Below, in pieces: positions 33,343 to 42,165 of a DNA stretch of 64,000 nt. Within the stretch, counting starts at the first letter, position 1; every line of letters starts with the position of its first letter. The stretch comes from Parendozoicomonas haliclonae (GTDB lineage Bacteria; Pseudomonadota; Gammaproteobacteria; Pseudomonadales; Endozoicomonadaceae): NCBI RefSeq assembly GCF_900174585.1, contig NZ_FWPT01000004.1, forward strand, positions 124,001 to 188,000, in the 5' to 3' direction. Under the pieces are notes generated by a model. That model was not told the origin of the DNA and searched no databases. It worked only from the letters and a program-made list of their open reading frames with translations. The translations under genes were made by a program, and so were the position numbers.

Positions 33343-34272
33343 TTACTTGCTGATGACATCTGCCAAGAAATCATCAATTAGACGCTTCTCCTTCTTGGCG
33401 CCATTATTAGTGGCTTTTCGTAAATTATCCGTTGAGCCACCCTCGATAAGGAAAACCCTCTCTAACGTCTTCCAATACCCGTGCTTCGCATCCGGGCACA
33501 GGACTCTTGCCAAATAGTTGAGCGCCCCCTTACTGCTTGCCCAGGTGATTACGCCATAACCCGTCAAAGCGTGATAAAACCAACCGTACGTGTGATCCTT
33601 AGTTATAAGCCCATTTTCCGATAGGAACTTGAACAGCCGTTTATAATTTACTCGGCTCGACTGCCAGTAAAAGGAGAGGGCTCGGGGCAAATCGTCTTCA
33701 GAATGTCCATCATAGTGATACGTTTGCTCTCCACACGCTTTCTTGCGCCCGATAATCGCGGATTTTTGGATGTCAGGTAGTCCATTGAAGTGCTTTACTT
33801 CTTCGATAACCACGCCTAGGACAAATAATTTTTCTCTTGCCCCTTGTCTCAGATCATCTGCAGCTTGGGATGCTTGGGCATCATCAGCGAGATCTGCATA
33901 ATACTCTTTCAGTGCCAGTAATGTTTCGAGTGGTTGTGGTACTTGGATATCGTAATACCGCTTTTGTGCCTGACTCATTTCTTCCATAGCCATGGCTTCA
34001 TCGTAAAAACGATCATAGAAATCAGCCGTTCTTCCTGTTGCCGGCTTAGACAGCATAAATTTCAGGGCTCGCATTTCCGGTGACAAACGATGCTCCACAT
34101 CATGAGCTTCCCATAGCTCTCGACAGGCGTTCGCCAATTCTGCTTCTTGCTTTTCACGAATCTTGTTACGAATGGATTCCAGCTCTTCCGGCGAAATAGC
34201 ATCATCATTCAATATAAGGTTTTCTTCTACGTTGTCTTTGTCTGCGATGTGGTCAGCCATGCTGATTACCAT
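33343..34272 (-). CDS. Island protein, function unknown
   Basis: The 309-residue protein (from ATG 34272; ATG 34260 is also possible, and the binding site is poor at both) has an acidic N-terminal helix region (ISPEELESIRNKIREKQEAELANACRELWEAHD) and a middle rich in Tyr and Lys. Its C-terminal half reads FKFLSENGLITKDHTYGWFYHALTGYGVITW, like a winged-helix or replication-initiator-like fold, though I cannot confirm this. No membrane segment. It may be a replication or regulatory protein. Confidence 0.55.
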   Translation of the reverse strand: MVISMADHIADKDNVEENLILNDDAISPEELESIRNKIREKQEAELANACRELWEAHDVEHRLSPEMRALKFMLSKPATGRTADFYDRFYDEAMAMEEMSQAQKRYYDIQVPQPLETLLALKEYYADLADDAQASQAADDLRQGAREKLFVLGVVIEEVKHFNGLPDIQKSAIIGRKKACGEQTYHYDGHSEDDLPRALSFYWQSSRVNYKRLFKFLSENGLITKDHTYGWFYHALTGYGVITWASSKGALNYLARVLCPDAKHGYWKTLERVFLIEGGSTDNLRKATNNGAKKEKRLIDDFLADVISK

Positions 34273-34362
34273 TTTTATTCTTATAATCTTCAAGCTGTCA
34301 CTACTTCTAGGGGCAGTCAACCTGCACTTATCTGGCAGGCCAGGAGAATTTAGAGCTGGCAG

Positions 34363-34722
34363 CTAATCGCTCTCTTCCGCTGCCGCTAATTCTTCTCCAA
34401 TCTCCCGCGAAATGTCCCGCATCTCGGCCTCCAGAGCCTCACTGAGTGCGCCGGTGCTGAAGTAGGCTGGTACGAACTGGCATAGGTTCTGGTATTCGTT
34501 GTGCTGGTGTATCACGCGCAGGTATTCATTTAGGCGTTGGGGGGATGTTGTTGGCCGCTGGAGGTCTTTCTTTACCCGCTCTTCGTACCGGCCCATTTCC
34601 TCATCGTCGTCGTAATCGTAGGTCGCAACGTACAGCTCACGGGCCAGCCGTTTCTGGGACCATCGGAGTCGCTTGAGGTCATCCTTGATTGTTTTCTGCA
34701 GGTTTTGTGTTTCTGTCCCCAT
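34363..34722 (-). CDS. Small putative HTH protein
   Basis: This 119-residue protein contains IKDDLKRLRWSQKRLARELYV, which resembles the first helices of a Cro/C1-type helix-turn-helix. A Tyr/Asp-rich insert follows (TYDYDDDEEMGRY) before the next helices. It could be a DNA-binding regulator with a modified domain. Divergent from the SMP-domain gene at 34817, with the structured segment 34747-34791 between them. Confidence 0.5.
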   Translation of the reverse strand: MGTETQNLQKTIKDDLKRLRWSQKRLARELYVATYDYDDDEEMGRYEERVKKDLQRPTTSPQRLNEYLRVIHQHNEYQNLCQFVPAYFSTGALSEALEAEMRDISREIGEELAAAEESD

Positions 34723-34746
34723 TTGTCCCCAAGCACCTGTTTATTG

Positions 34747-34791
34747 TTGGACTCAGCCCCGGCGGGGGCCACTCACCGGACGGAAGTCCAA
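34747..34791 (+). ncRNA. Candidate structured RNA leader
   Basis: A seven-base-pair closing stem (TTGGACT 34747-34753 with AGTCCAA 34785-34791) encloses a GC-rich hairpin (GCCCC/GGGGC about 34,756-34,669 region end 34,69x, i.e. just after the left arm) and a small CCG/CGG hairpin, giving a three-way-junction-like shape. It ends 25 bases before the SMP gene's ATG, so it would form in that mRNA's leader. No known family recognised. Confidence 0.35.
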
Positions 34792-34816
34792 AGATAATTT
34801 TTATAAGGAAAAAACA

Positions 34817-35050
34817 ATGAACAAGCCCATGACTAAAGCCGCTGCTGCCCGCATCCAGTCGGCTGCTGCAAAGCAGAATGGCGGACAGGTTGAGAAAGGC
34901 TCTTTCGCTGCACGGGCCATGGCTGCTGCCGCCCAGAACCAGACGGGTAACAGCAACCCTAACTGGCCCAGCAAGAACCCTGGTAAGCCTTCTGGCGGTA
35001 ACCGTGGCAACAACCCTCCACGCAATACCCCAAGCAAGCCTTCCAAGTAA
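34817..35050 (+). CDS. Seed-maturation-protein (SMP) domain protein
   Basis: The protein has 77 residues. MTKAAAARIQSAAAKQNGGQVEKGSFAARAMAAAAQN is the small Ala-rich SMP motif, first described in plant LEA-type seed proteins and also common as tiny bacterial proteins, often on plasmids and mobile elements. The tail is Asn/Pro/Gly/Lys-rich and disordered. ATAAGGAA precedes the ATG. Role in bacteria unknown; LEA-like proteins are thought to protect against desiccation or aggregation. Confidence 0.75.
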   Translation: MNKPMTKAAAARIQSAAAKQNGGQVEKGSFAARAMAAAAQNQTGNSNPNWPSKNPGKPSGGNRGNNPPRNTPSKPSK

Positions 35051-35089
35051 GCGCTGATACAGGCTGGCGGCAGGGATGCTGCCAGTCTT

Positions 35090-35485
35090 TTAATTCATAC
35101 ACGCCTTGGCATTTTTTCCAAAGGCTCTGGCCAACCCCTTTTCATCCACCAGCGAACGCGTATATGAAATTTCGTTCATGGTGTCCTCTAACGCACAGGC
35201 ACAGATCTCATTCTTTTTGGAATAATGCGTATAGCGGACAGGCCTTACATCTCCATCAAGACAGGCCTTCATCAGGGCATATTCTGTTTTTATAGGATAA
35301 CGATTGTCTGTGATCGCGTAGTCAATAAAGATACTCCCACCATAGGCTAAAGCGGCTGTTATCAGCGCGACCTTGGCTGGTTTCTTGATATCGAACTTTT
35401 CAAACTTTTGCTGGCACTTCTGGCAGTGGAGCTGGATCTCGGCGCCCAACTCAACCTCATTACCGCATTTACACTGTTCAGCCAT
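35090..35485 (-). CDS. Zinc-ribbon membrane protein
   Basis: The protein has 131 residues. The N-terminal zinc ribbon has four cysteines (CKCGNEV and CQKCQQKF; C6, C8, C21, C24 by count), then one membrane helix (about residues 36-58). A C-terminal domain with three more cysteines (ACLDG, CACALED, ACMN) probably lies outside the cytoplasm. AAGAG precedes the ATG. No family known to me. Its promoter region carries the large inverted repeat at 35562-35625. Confidence 0.6.
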   Translation of the reverse strand: MAEQCKCGNEVELGAEIQLHCQKCQQKFEKFDIKKPAKVALITAALAYGGSIFIDYAITDNRYPIKTEYALMKACLDGDVRPVRYTHYSKKNEICACALEDTMNEISYTRSLVDEKGLARAFGKNAKACMN

Positions 35486-35561
35486 TCCTTGCTCTTATTT
35501 TTTTGATGTTATTTTTTTGCAGAGTTTACAGACTTCTTTCGGGTAAAACATTGCTGAACAT

Positions 35562-35625
35562 GTGCACCATGTACACTCTATGCACGCATTTTCCCATAGG
35601 AGTGCACATAGTGTATGTGGTGCAC
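35562..35625. promoter_or_regulatory. Large imperfect inverted repeat
   Basis: Two 24-base arms (35562-35585 and 35602-35625), each starting and ending with GTGCAC-type blocks, with a few mismatches and a 16-base spacer. It lies between the end of the PLD-like gene and the start of the zinc-ribbon gene. A pair of operators or a long stem-loop terminator are both possible; no T run follows. Confidence 0.5.
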
Positions 35626-35626
35626 G

Positions 35627-36526
35627 TTATTTGGAGCATTTCACCCCTGACCACCTATTTTTCAGATTCAGGCGCGGAGAGAGCTGGGTTTCGTTATAGT
35701 CACGAGCTTTTTGCTCTAATGTGCTGCGATTCATAAGCTGCACATCGGTTGGGGTCTGACGCTGATCATGGTCATTGGGCTCTTCAAAGCCACGGTCGTA
35801 GATTATCCCGCCCTTACCGGTAAACAGGCCTCGGGCATGAACGTAGCCACTACCATCATCAGATACATGGTAGAAATTCAGCTCGATATTGTCGGGTATG
35901 TTTTCCAGAAGCGTCTGCAGCGCTGGGACTATCACAGAATCCCAATCTGGCTTGCCATCTTCTTCTGCATAAACATGGAATCTGACCCGCGTTTTACGGC
36001 AAAGGGCCATCATAGCTAATAGCGTTTTCCGGTAACCAGTTTTGGTAATACAGAAGTAAGGATCAAACAGCGTGACCTTCTCAGCATTAGCCAGTAACGC
36101 CTCCGCTGCATGTGCCAGAGCCTCTGCAGTTCGTTCAATCTGTGGGGTGATAGAGAAATCCGTTTCACGCAAGTTATGGATAGAATGAATAACCGTAGGC
36201 GGCTCTGGTTGCGTATTATCAACAATTCTGTGGAATGGCTTTTCTTCATGGCTATGGGCTGCCGACTGAAACCACTCGGAGTCATCAAAGTTACGTGAAA
36301 AACTAGCCAGCGCGTTATTTTTTAGAATTTTCAGGTCTTCACTGATGTAATCGGCCTGGTTAGAACTGGCCTGTCGGCTAATACGCTCAGCCACTTCACC
36401 AAACCACTTCTTCGGGAACGTGGAGATCAGCGCGCCTTTATCAAAGCCAAAGCGGGCCTCAAGCAGACGAAGGTCAGATATATCCTGAATCTGATCAGGA
36501 TTGATGGCAAACTCCCGATGCAGCAT
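35627..36526 (-). CDS. PLD-like putative effector paired with ATPase
   Basis: The protein has 299 residues. The first 110 or so are helical; the C-terminal half has LFDPYFCITKTGYRKTLLAMM followed by a His-x-Arg motif (YVHARGLFTGKGGIIYDRGFEE). This resembles one half of a phospholipase D-type fold (HxK with K replaced by R, and a later Asp-Arg-Gly) as in MIT-C/PLD-like domains. Its ATG overlaps the ATPase stop by one base, so the two are translated together. Likely the effector or sensor of a two-gene defence cassette; activity is not proven. Confidence 0.55.
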   Translation of the reverse strand: MLHREFAINPDQIQDISDLRLLEARFGFDKGALISTFPKKWFGEVAERISRQASSNQADYISEDLKILKNNALASFSRNFDDSEWFQSAAHSHEEKPFHRIVDNTQPEPPTVIHSIHNLRETDFSITPQIERTAEALAHAAEALLANAEKVTLFDPYFCITKTGYRKTLLAMMALCRKTRVRFHVYAEEDGKPDWDSVIVPALQTLLENIPDNIELNFYHVSDDGSGYVHARGLFTGKGGIIYDRGFEEPNDHDQRQTPTDVQLMNRSTLEQKARDYNETQLSPRLNLKNRWSGVKCSK

Positions 36527-38019
36527 TAGAAAAGCTCCTTGCGGCGTTCTTCAAAGAAGCCGTTTGGCCAGGGAGCATCAAACTCGCCCTCATCTGTGAT
36601 ATTGATTGGTGTTAGGCGGGTACCATCCTTCGTTTTTTCGCAGAAAATAACCTGCACATCATCAGAGGCGCAGGAGAAGTCATCATTCATCAATGTCCCA
36701 TCAACTGTTTCCCTCCGTCGACGCAGTAAGCGAAGAAGAATATGCTCGCTATGCGTTTCCATCAGGAACATTTTCCCTGGAACATCATCATGAAACCACA
36801 GCATGATATCGGCTAGGGCTAACTGCCATTTTGGGTGTATATGCAGTTCTGGTTGTTCACAAGAAACTATCTTTATGTTGTTGTGACACATCCCCACAAC
36901 AACAGGGACGACTTGAGAAATACCAACACCAACCTCTGTCAGCATTTGAACTTGTTTAATGTCATCGTCATATATGTAAGCACCCGGTATGCGGTGGGCT
37001 GCTTCATCTGATGTATAATGCGTTCTAAAGTTATAAGGTGTATCGAAAAGATTAGGGTTTGCAAAACACTCTAGTACCCGAGCGTATAAATCATCACATG
37101 GCTCTGCATCTATAGCGGAGGTGTCATTCGCTAAAGCATCCCAGCCTCCGCTACCATCATACCAACGATCAGGGCGACGCCCTTTAACAGTACAAAACGT
37201 ATTATCTGGGACTGTTCGTAACGGCCCGATATGAACAAGCTGTTTCAGATAAGCGACCACATCTTCTAACGGTGCCAATACAGCTTGAGAAAACGCAACC
37301 TCAACGATTGCACGACCTGCCTCTGGACCGACGTCGTAAACCTCTTCCCACGGTAGTGGCACCCAGAAAAAGCTAACTTTCTTAATATACTCTGTCAGCA
37401 CCCTATTCAGATCTAATGGAAAACCGCCACTCTTTACTGCTTTATCGATAGGTTCGAGATCTATCAGATCGTGATTAATCAGCCACTGGTCAAAAAACTC
37501 AAGGTGGGTGACCATGGCGGACTTGGAGCCACCTTTTTGCTCAATTCGACAGACCTTTCTACCGTCTGCATAACTTTCATACGCTTTAATGTAAGGGGTG
37601 CCTAAATGTGTACTCCAAGCAATTTCAAACCGGCACTCCCAGTTATGCATATAAAACTCTGGCTGCCCACCGAAATGCTCATGCATTAAAATTTCGTCTG
37701 GCTCCTCCATGTAATGCTCGAGCAAATCACATTGATCTTCCAAATCGACAGACATCCCTATTGTCAGAACGCGGTCAAGATCACGACAATGAAGTAAGTC
37801 GGTAAACCGACCGAGAGATAGCTTATGCCCTGTCAGTTGACTGTACTCAGGATCAAGGTTGTTATTCGCAAGAATCTCATAGAGATAGAGCAGGCCATGA
37901 AGAATAGTGCTCTTGCCGGTACTGTTCGCGCCAAACAGCAGGGTGATAGGAGCCAGTGGAATCGTGGCTGTATCTTTAATGCCCTTAAAACCGCCTAAGG
38001 TCAGCGACTTTATTCTCAT
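36526..38019 (-). CDS. OLD-like AAA ATPase with DUF3696-type C-terminus
   Basis: This 497-residue SMC/ABC-like ATPase has Walker A GANSTGKST (residues 30-38) after MRIKSLTLGGFKGIKD. The signature region GVGISQVVPVV is followed by the Walker B ...IKIVSCEQPELHIHP. The switch HSEHILLRLLRRRR follows, and the C-terminus ends EFDAPWPNGFFEERRKELF, the DUF3696 hallmark. Such ATPases partner nucleases or other effectors in several defence systems. Its start is set by AGG seven bases before ATG. A hairpin separates it from the hsd genes. Confidence 0.85.
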   Translation of the reverse strand: MRIKSLTLGGFKGIKDTATIPLAPITLLFGANSTGKSTILHGLLYLYEILANNNLDPEYSQLTGHKLSLGRFTDLLHCRDLDRVLTIGMSVDLEDQCDLLEHYMEEPDEILMHEHFGGQPEFYMHNWECRFEIAWSTHLGTPYIKAYESYADGRKVCRIEQKGGSKSAMVTHLEFFDQWLINHDLIDLEPIDKAVKSGGFPLDLNRVLTEYIKKVSFFWVPLPWEEVYDVGPEAGRAIVEVAFSQAVLAPLEDVVAYLKQLVHIGPLRTVPDNTFCTVKGRRPDRWYDGSGGWDALANDTSAIDAEPCDDLYARVLECFANPNLFDTPYNFRTHYTSDEAAHRIPGAYIYDDDIKQVQMLTEVGVGISQVVPVVVGMCHNNIKIVSCEQPELHIHPKWQLALADIMLWFHDDVPGKMFLMETHSEHILLRLLRRRRETVDGTLMNDDFSCASDDVQVIFCEKTKDGTRLTPINITDEGEFDAPWPNGFFEERRKELF

Positions 38020-38123
38020 GGGGTAACCTGAATTTTGTTATTCGTTATCTATTACTGACTATCATATGGCGGTAGGACACATTCGACAATCACAGCCTTA
38101 CAGGGGTAGTGTCAGGAGATATA

Positions 38124-38150
38124 AAATGCCGCTTGGGTTAAGCGGCATTT
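38124..38150 (-). terminator. Terminator of the hsd operon
   Basis: Eleven-base-pair stem AAATGCCGCTT (38124) with AAGCGGCATTT (38140), five-base loop; on the minus strand it is followed by TTTTATAT. It lies 15 bases beyond the hsdS stop and upstream of the ATPase gene, so hsd and the ATPase pair are separate units. Confidence 0.85.
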
Positions 38151-38165
38151 GGGTAGGGTAGGGAA

Positions 38166-39287
38166 TTACAGCTCGCCTGCGAAGGCTTTTTGGCTAAGGG
38201 CTATAAATGCTTCGGAAACACACTTTCGCGAAGCATCAACTTTATAGGACATAGATCGAACCTTTTTGACAACCAAAGCAAACTGTTCTTGTACATCTGC
38301 AGGAGGAATAGCGATTTCGTATTTATTCAACTCCGATTTTGTGATGTGTTTCATATCTATTCCGGAAAAGTTTTGCTTCGCTCTCTCAACTATAGAACCA
38401 AGTGCAAATTCCAGATAAGTACGATCCAATTTGATCCGAGGCTTAACATTAAAAATGTGCTGATTCAGCAGACCCGGCTCATCATTCCAAGTAAACACCC
38501 CAAAAGAAACTAGTTGACCAGCCCAAGATAACAAAATATCACCCTTAGCAACGTAGTGCTTTTCATCATAATGGCCTGCATAATAATTATACTCAGCCGA
38601 TGAGTTCTTTAGATTTTGTATACGAATTATTGGCAAGCCTTCCTTAACCCACTCCGTGGATTTAAATGCCCTACCATTTATCAAGTCAAGCGACTCTCCG
38701 ACTGTTTTGCACTCCCAACCTTGGTCAGTACCAAACATATCCAGGAACACACTCCGTAAAAACTCATCGGCAAGGTTGATGGCCTGCTGGCGTTTCTGGC
38801 GCAGTTGGTCGGCCTTATCCAGAATGGCGGCTATGCGTTTTTGTTCAGAGAGTGGAGGGAGTGGGATTTCAATCCGCTCCACTTCTGTTGGCCTTGCCCG
38901 AACCAAAGAGCCTCCAACCCCCGCAACCGTATTCATAAATTGCTTATGAAAAATATCCGAGGTCAGAAAATATTTCAGGTATTGCGGGAAAACTTTTTCA
39001 CTCCGAAAAATAATCCATTCACCTGACCCCATCAATCGATGTTCTCCAGCATTACCAACAACCCAGCATCGGCGAATGTGTGGAACAATTTTCGAGAGCA
39101 GCACGTCATTTGGCTGTATACAGCTCTTTGATGACCCGATCTCACTTCCTTTCAGTATTTCTGGTTTCCCAGCATCATGAGCAGGAATGCTATAAAGCTC
39201 AAAAGTCTCTTCAACATGTTTTTTGGGGTTGATGGAACCACCCCGCTTTAGCATTAGATCTCCTGCCAGAACAGTAGGCCAACTCAC
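38166..39287 (-). CDS. hsdS: Type I restriction-modification specificity subunit
   Basis: The 373-residue protein has two target-recognition domains separated by the conserved helical spacer (LPPLSEQKRIAAILDKADQLRQKRQQAINLADEFLRSVFLDMFG). A second copy of the repeat is at the C-terminus (IPPADVQEQFALVVKKVRSM). It determines the DNA site of the M2S methylase and R2M2S complexes. The start is GTG 39287, overlapping the hsdM stop by four bases (GTGA). Both domains look intact. Confidence 0.92.
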   Translation of the reverse strand: MSWPTVLAGDLMLKRGGSINPKKHVEETFELYSIPAHDAGKPEILKGSEIGSSKSCIQPNDVLLSKIVPHIRRCWVVGNAGEHRLMGSGEWIIFRSEKVFPQYLKYFLTSDIFHKQFMNTVAGVGGSLVRARPTEVERIEIPLPPLSEQKRIAAILDKADQLRQKRQQAINLADEFLRSVFLDMFGTDQGWECKTVGESLDLINGRAFKSTEWVKEGLPIIRIQNLKNSSAEYNYYAGHYDEKHYVAKGDILLSWAGQLVSFGVFTWNDEPGLLNQHIFNVKPRIKLDRTYLEFALGSIVERAKQNFSGIDMKHITKSELNKYEIAIPPADVQEQFALVVKKVRSMSYKVDASRKCVSEAFIALSQKAFAGEL

Positions 39288-40906
39288 AACATCGCCTCCA
39301 GCTCTTCCAGTTCATTCTGGATATCCACCTCCAGCGCCTTCAAACGAGCCAGAATCTCCTTCGGCGGCTCGTACTGCTCTTCCTGGTACACAACCTCTTT
39401 ATAACGGTTGATAGAAAGATCGTATTTATTACTGGCAATATCGGCCTTGGGAACGATAAATGCCTGCTTGGTGCGATCGGTCCAATCCTGCACTGCGGCG
39501 ATAGCCTCAACCTGTTGTGCGTCCAACTGGCCTTTGATCTTGTAACCGATAAAGTCATCCACCGGCAGGTTTTTGCTGCGGCGGTACTGCTTCCAGCTTG
39601 CCACCATATGGGGGATATCGTTTTTGGCAATCGGGTTGCGCTTATCGTCCAGGCTGTAACCATCGTTCTGTAGATCGTAGAACCAGACGTTATCGGTCTC
39701 GCCGCCCTTGGCAAAGATCAGAATCGCGGTGGCAACACCGGCATAGGGTTTGAACACGCCGGATGGCAGATTGATCACTGCTTCCAACTGGTTATCTTCA
39801 ACCAACTTCTGACGCAGGCTCTGGTGAGCTTTGCTGGAGCCGAACAGTACGCCCTGCGGAACAACCGTGGCACTGCGGCCACCGATTTTGAGCATTTGCA
39901 GAATACGGGCCACAAACAGCAGCTCGGTCTTTTTGGTGCTGACGGTTTTCAGCAGGCTCGGATCAATATCTTCCGCATCCAGCGTACCGGTAAATGGCGG
40001 GTTGGCCAGAATCAGATGGAAGCCGTTGTGGGAGGCATCCGGGTACTTGTCGCTAAAGCTCTGGCTCATGGTGTCCTGATAATGGATATCCGGCTCTTCA
40101 ATGCCGTGCATAATCAGGTTCATGGCCGCAATGCGAAGCATGGTGGAATCAAAATCGTAACCATGGAACATATCGGTATCCACATGCTTACGGTATTCAG
40201 CCAGCAGGTTACCGGAGAAGGCGTGCTGCTGTTCCAGCGCGCCCTTTTCATTGACCACCATTTCGGTATGGATGCTGTCGAGGGAGCTGTAACGCTCCAG
40301 CAGGTATTCGTAACTGACAGACAGGAAGCCACCGGTACCACAGGATGGATCACAAATACGTTCCCCCCGGGCCGGGTTCGGTTCCATCATCTCGACCATG
40401 GCGCGGATAATATGGCGCGGGGTACGGAACTGGCCGTTGATGCCGGCGGTGGTCAGCTTGCTGAGCAGATATTCGTACAGATCCCCCTTGGTATCGCCAC
40501 GGTCTAGGGGCAGAGCTTTAATCATCTCGACAGCTTTTACCAACAGACTGGGCTTGACGATTTCCAATCGGGCATCGGTCATAAAGTCGCCCAGCAGTTC
40601 GTTACGCTCGGCCACTTTGCGGAAGTGACGGAACACCTCGTCACGCACCACTTCCATCATTTCATCCGCGCCAAGCTGGCTGAAGTTACGGAAACGGTAG
40701 TCCTGCTCATGGGTTTGGAAACGCGGGGTAAAGTCGATGCCGGCCAGCATTTTGCGCTGCTCGTCTTTGGCTTCGTGCATATCCAGCATGCGGGTGAACA
40801 GCAGGTAAGTGATCTGTTCGATAACCGTCAGCGGATTGGTGATACCGCCCACCCAGAACTCTTCCCAGAGTTTGTCGATTTTGCCTTTCAGCTCGCCTGT
40901 GATCAT
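39284..40906 (-). CDS. hsdM: Type I restriction-modification methyltransferase subunit
   Basis: In this 540-residue N6-adenine methylase the AdoMet motif is [11 protein letters not shown] (185-195) and the catalytic motif is NPPF (302-305). The N-terminal HsdM domain ([16 protein letters not shown]...) is present and the C-terminal helices are at about 470-540. It methylates the host site to block cutting. It overlaps hsdS and follows fic by 27 bases. Confidence 0.95.
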   Translation of the reverse strand: MITGELKGKIDKLWEEFWVGGITNPLTVIEQITYLLFTRMLDMHEAKDEQRKMLAGIDFTPRFQTHEQDYRFRNFSQLGADEMMEVVRDEVFRHFRKVAERNELLGDFMTDARLEIVKPSLLVKAVEMIKALPLDRGDTKGDLYEYLLSKLTTAGINGQFRTPRHIIRAMVEMMEPNPARGERICDPSCGTGGFLSVSYEYLLERYSSLDSIHTEMVVNEKGALEQQHAFSGNLLAEYRKHVDTDMFHGYDFDSTMLRIAAMNLIMHGIEEPDIHYQDTMSQSFSDKYPDASHNGFHLILANPPFTGTLDAEDIDPSLLKTVSTKKTELLFVARILQMLKIGGRSATVVPQGVLFGSSKAHQSLRQKLVEDNQLEAVINLPSGVFKPYAGVATAILIFAKGGETDNVWFYDLQNDGYSLDDKRNPIAKNDIPHMVASWKQYRRSKNLPVDDFIGYKIKGQLDAQQVEAIAAVQDWTDRTKQAFIVPKADIASNKYDLSINRYKEVVYQEEQYEPPKEILARLKALEVDIQNELEELEAML

Positions 40907-40933
40907 GAATAGTTTCTCTGAATAAAATAGAAA

Positions 40934-42028
40934 TTAACGGCCCAGTGCCAGGAACAGGTTCACCAGCGGGTCATTGATGTAGTAATTGGTGCGGCCCATC
41001 TTCTGCTTGCGTAAAAAACCTTTGTCGCAGAGTTGGTCCAGGTACTTGGTTGCGGTTAAACGGCTGACACCCAGATCCCGTTCCAGATACTCAATTTTGG
41101 TGTACGGGTGGCAGAACATATTGTTAAGCAGATCCTGACTGTAGATTTTTGGCAGCTCTTCACGAATGCGGTGCTTGGCTGCCTGCATCTGGTTATGGAT
41201 CGCTTCGATCAGGGTGATCGTGCCTTTCGCTGTCTCTTCTATGGCACTTAACATATACAGCAGCCAGCCTTCCCAATCGTTCTGGTCTCTCACAGCCTGC
41301 AGCCGCTCGTAATACTGCGCCTTGTTACGAATGATAAACCGGCTCAGATAAAGCACTGGCAGGTCCAGCAGTTTCTGGGCAACCAGATAAAGGATGTTGA
41401 TAATGCGCCCGGTACGGCCATTACCATCATAGAATGGGTGGATGCTCTCAAACTGGAAATGGATAACGGCCATTTTTACCAGCGGGTCATTGTCCGAGAG
41501 ATCCGGGTCATTGATGTAGGCCACAAGGTTTGTCATCAGCGAGGCGACATCATCCGGATTTTGGGGTGGGGTATAAACCACTTCTCCGGTGAACTGGTTT
41601 TTCAGTTCTGTGCCTGGCAGTTTACGAAGGCCTGCCCGGTTCTTCTCCAGCGTTTGCTGAATATCCAGAATATCCTGCAGCCGCAGCAGACCGGTATCCC
41701 GCACCTTTTGGAAGCCACAGCCCAGAGCCTGAACATAGCTTTTTACTTCTTTGGCTGCCGGGTTATAAGCACTGGCAGCGGCATCATCCCGGAACAGGTC
41801 ATCATGGGTGGTGACAATATTCTCAACCTCGGAACTGTCCTTTGCTTCCTGCAGGGCAAGAGTGCTTAGAAGAATCGCCTCGTTGGGGATAGACCGTACT
41901 ACCCCCTTGAGTTCAGCCAGATGACGGTGGGCTGAAGCCAGCTTCTTGAGAACTGGCCGCGTTTCAAGCTGCTCCTCATGGGATAGAGGGAGATTTTCAG
42001 GAATAAAGCTCACCCAGAAGCCCCACAT
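40934..42028 (-). CDS. Fic-family AMP-transferase-like protein
   Basis: The 364-residue protein contains the complete Fic motif HPFYDGNGRTGR (197-208), where His197 is catalytic. The N-terminal inhibition helix SSEVEN (65-70) matches [S/T]x3E[G/N], so it is a class II Fic, normally self-inhibited by E69. The C-terminus is a winged helix (IEYLERDLGVSRLTATKYLDQLCDKGFL). It would transfer AMP (or another nucleotide) to a target protein; the target is unknown. Its position between hsdM and hsdR is seen in some type I loci, where its role is unclear. A large AT-rich inverted repeat lies directly upstream. Confidence 0.9.
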   Translation of the reverse strand: MWGFWVSFIPENLPLSHEEQLETRPVLKKLASAHRHLAELKGVVRSIPNEAILLSTLALQEAKDSSEVENIVTTHDDLFRDDAAASAYNPAAKEVKSYVQALGCGFQKVRDTGLLRLQDILDIQQTLEKNRAGLRKLPGTELKNQFTGEVVYTPPQNPDDVASLMTNLVAYINDPDLSDNDPLVKMAVIHFQFESIHPFYDGNGRTGRIINILYLVAQKLLDLPVLYLSRFIIRNKAQYYERLQAVRDQNDWEGWLLYMLSAIEETAKGTITLIEAIHNQMQAAKHRIREELPKIYSQDLLNNMFCHPYTKIEYLERDLGVSRLTATKYLDQLCDKGFLRKQKMGRTNYYINDPLVNLFLALGR

Positions 42029-42063
42029 ATATAAAAAATGAATTATCTATACACTTTAGTTGA

Positions 42064-42097
42064 ATGTATATAAGAAAAGCCTGTTTTCTATATACAT
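42064..42097. promoter_or_regulatory. AT-rich inverted repeat upstream of fic
   Basis: Arms ATGTATATAAGAAAA (from 42064) and TTTTCTATATACAT (to 42097), one bulged base, five-base centre. It begins 36 bases before the fic start on the minus strand. It could be an operator for a dimeric regulator, possibly the winged helix of Fic itself, or part of the hsdR transcript end. Confidence 0.5.
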
Positions 42098-42165
42098 CCG
42101 CCCAAAATGCATAAAAACAAAGCCCTTTTATACATATGCCCCGATCTCCTGCCGAGGCGGACAAC

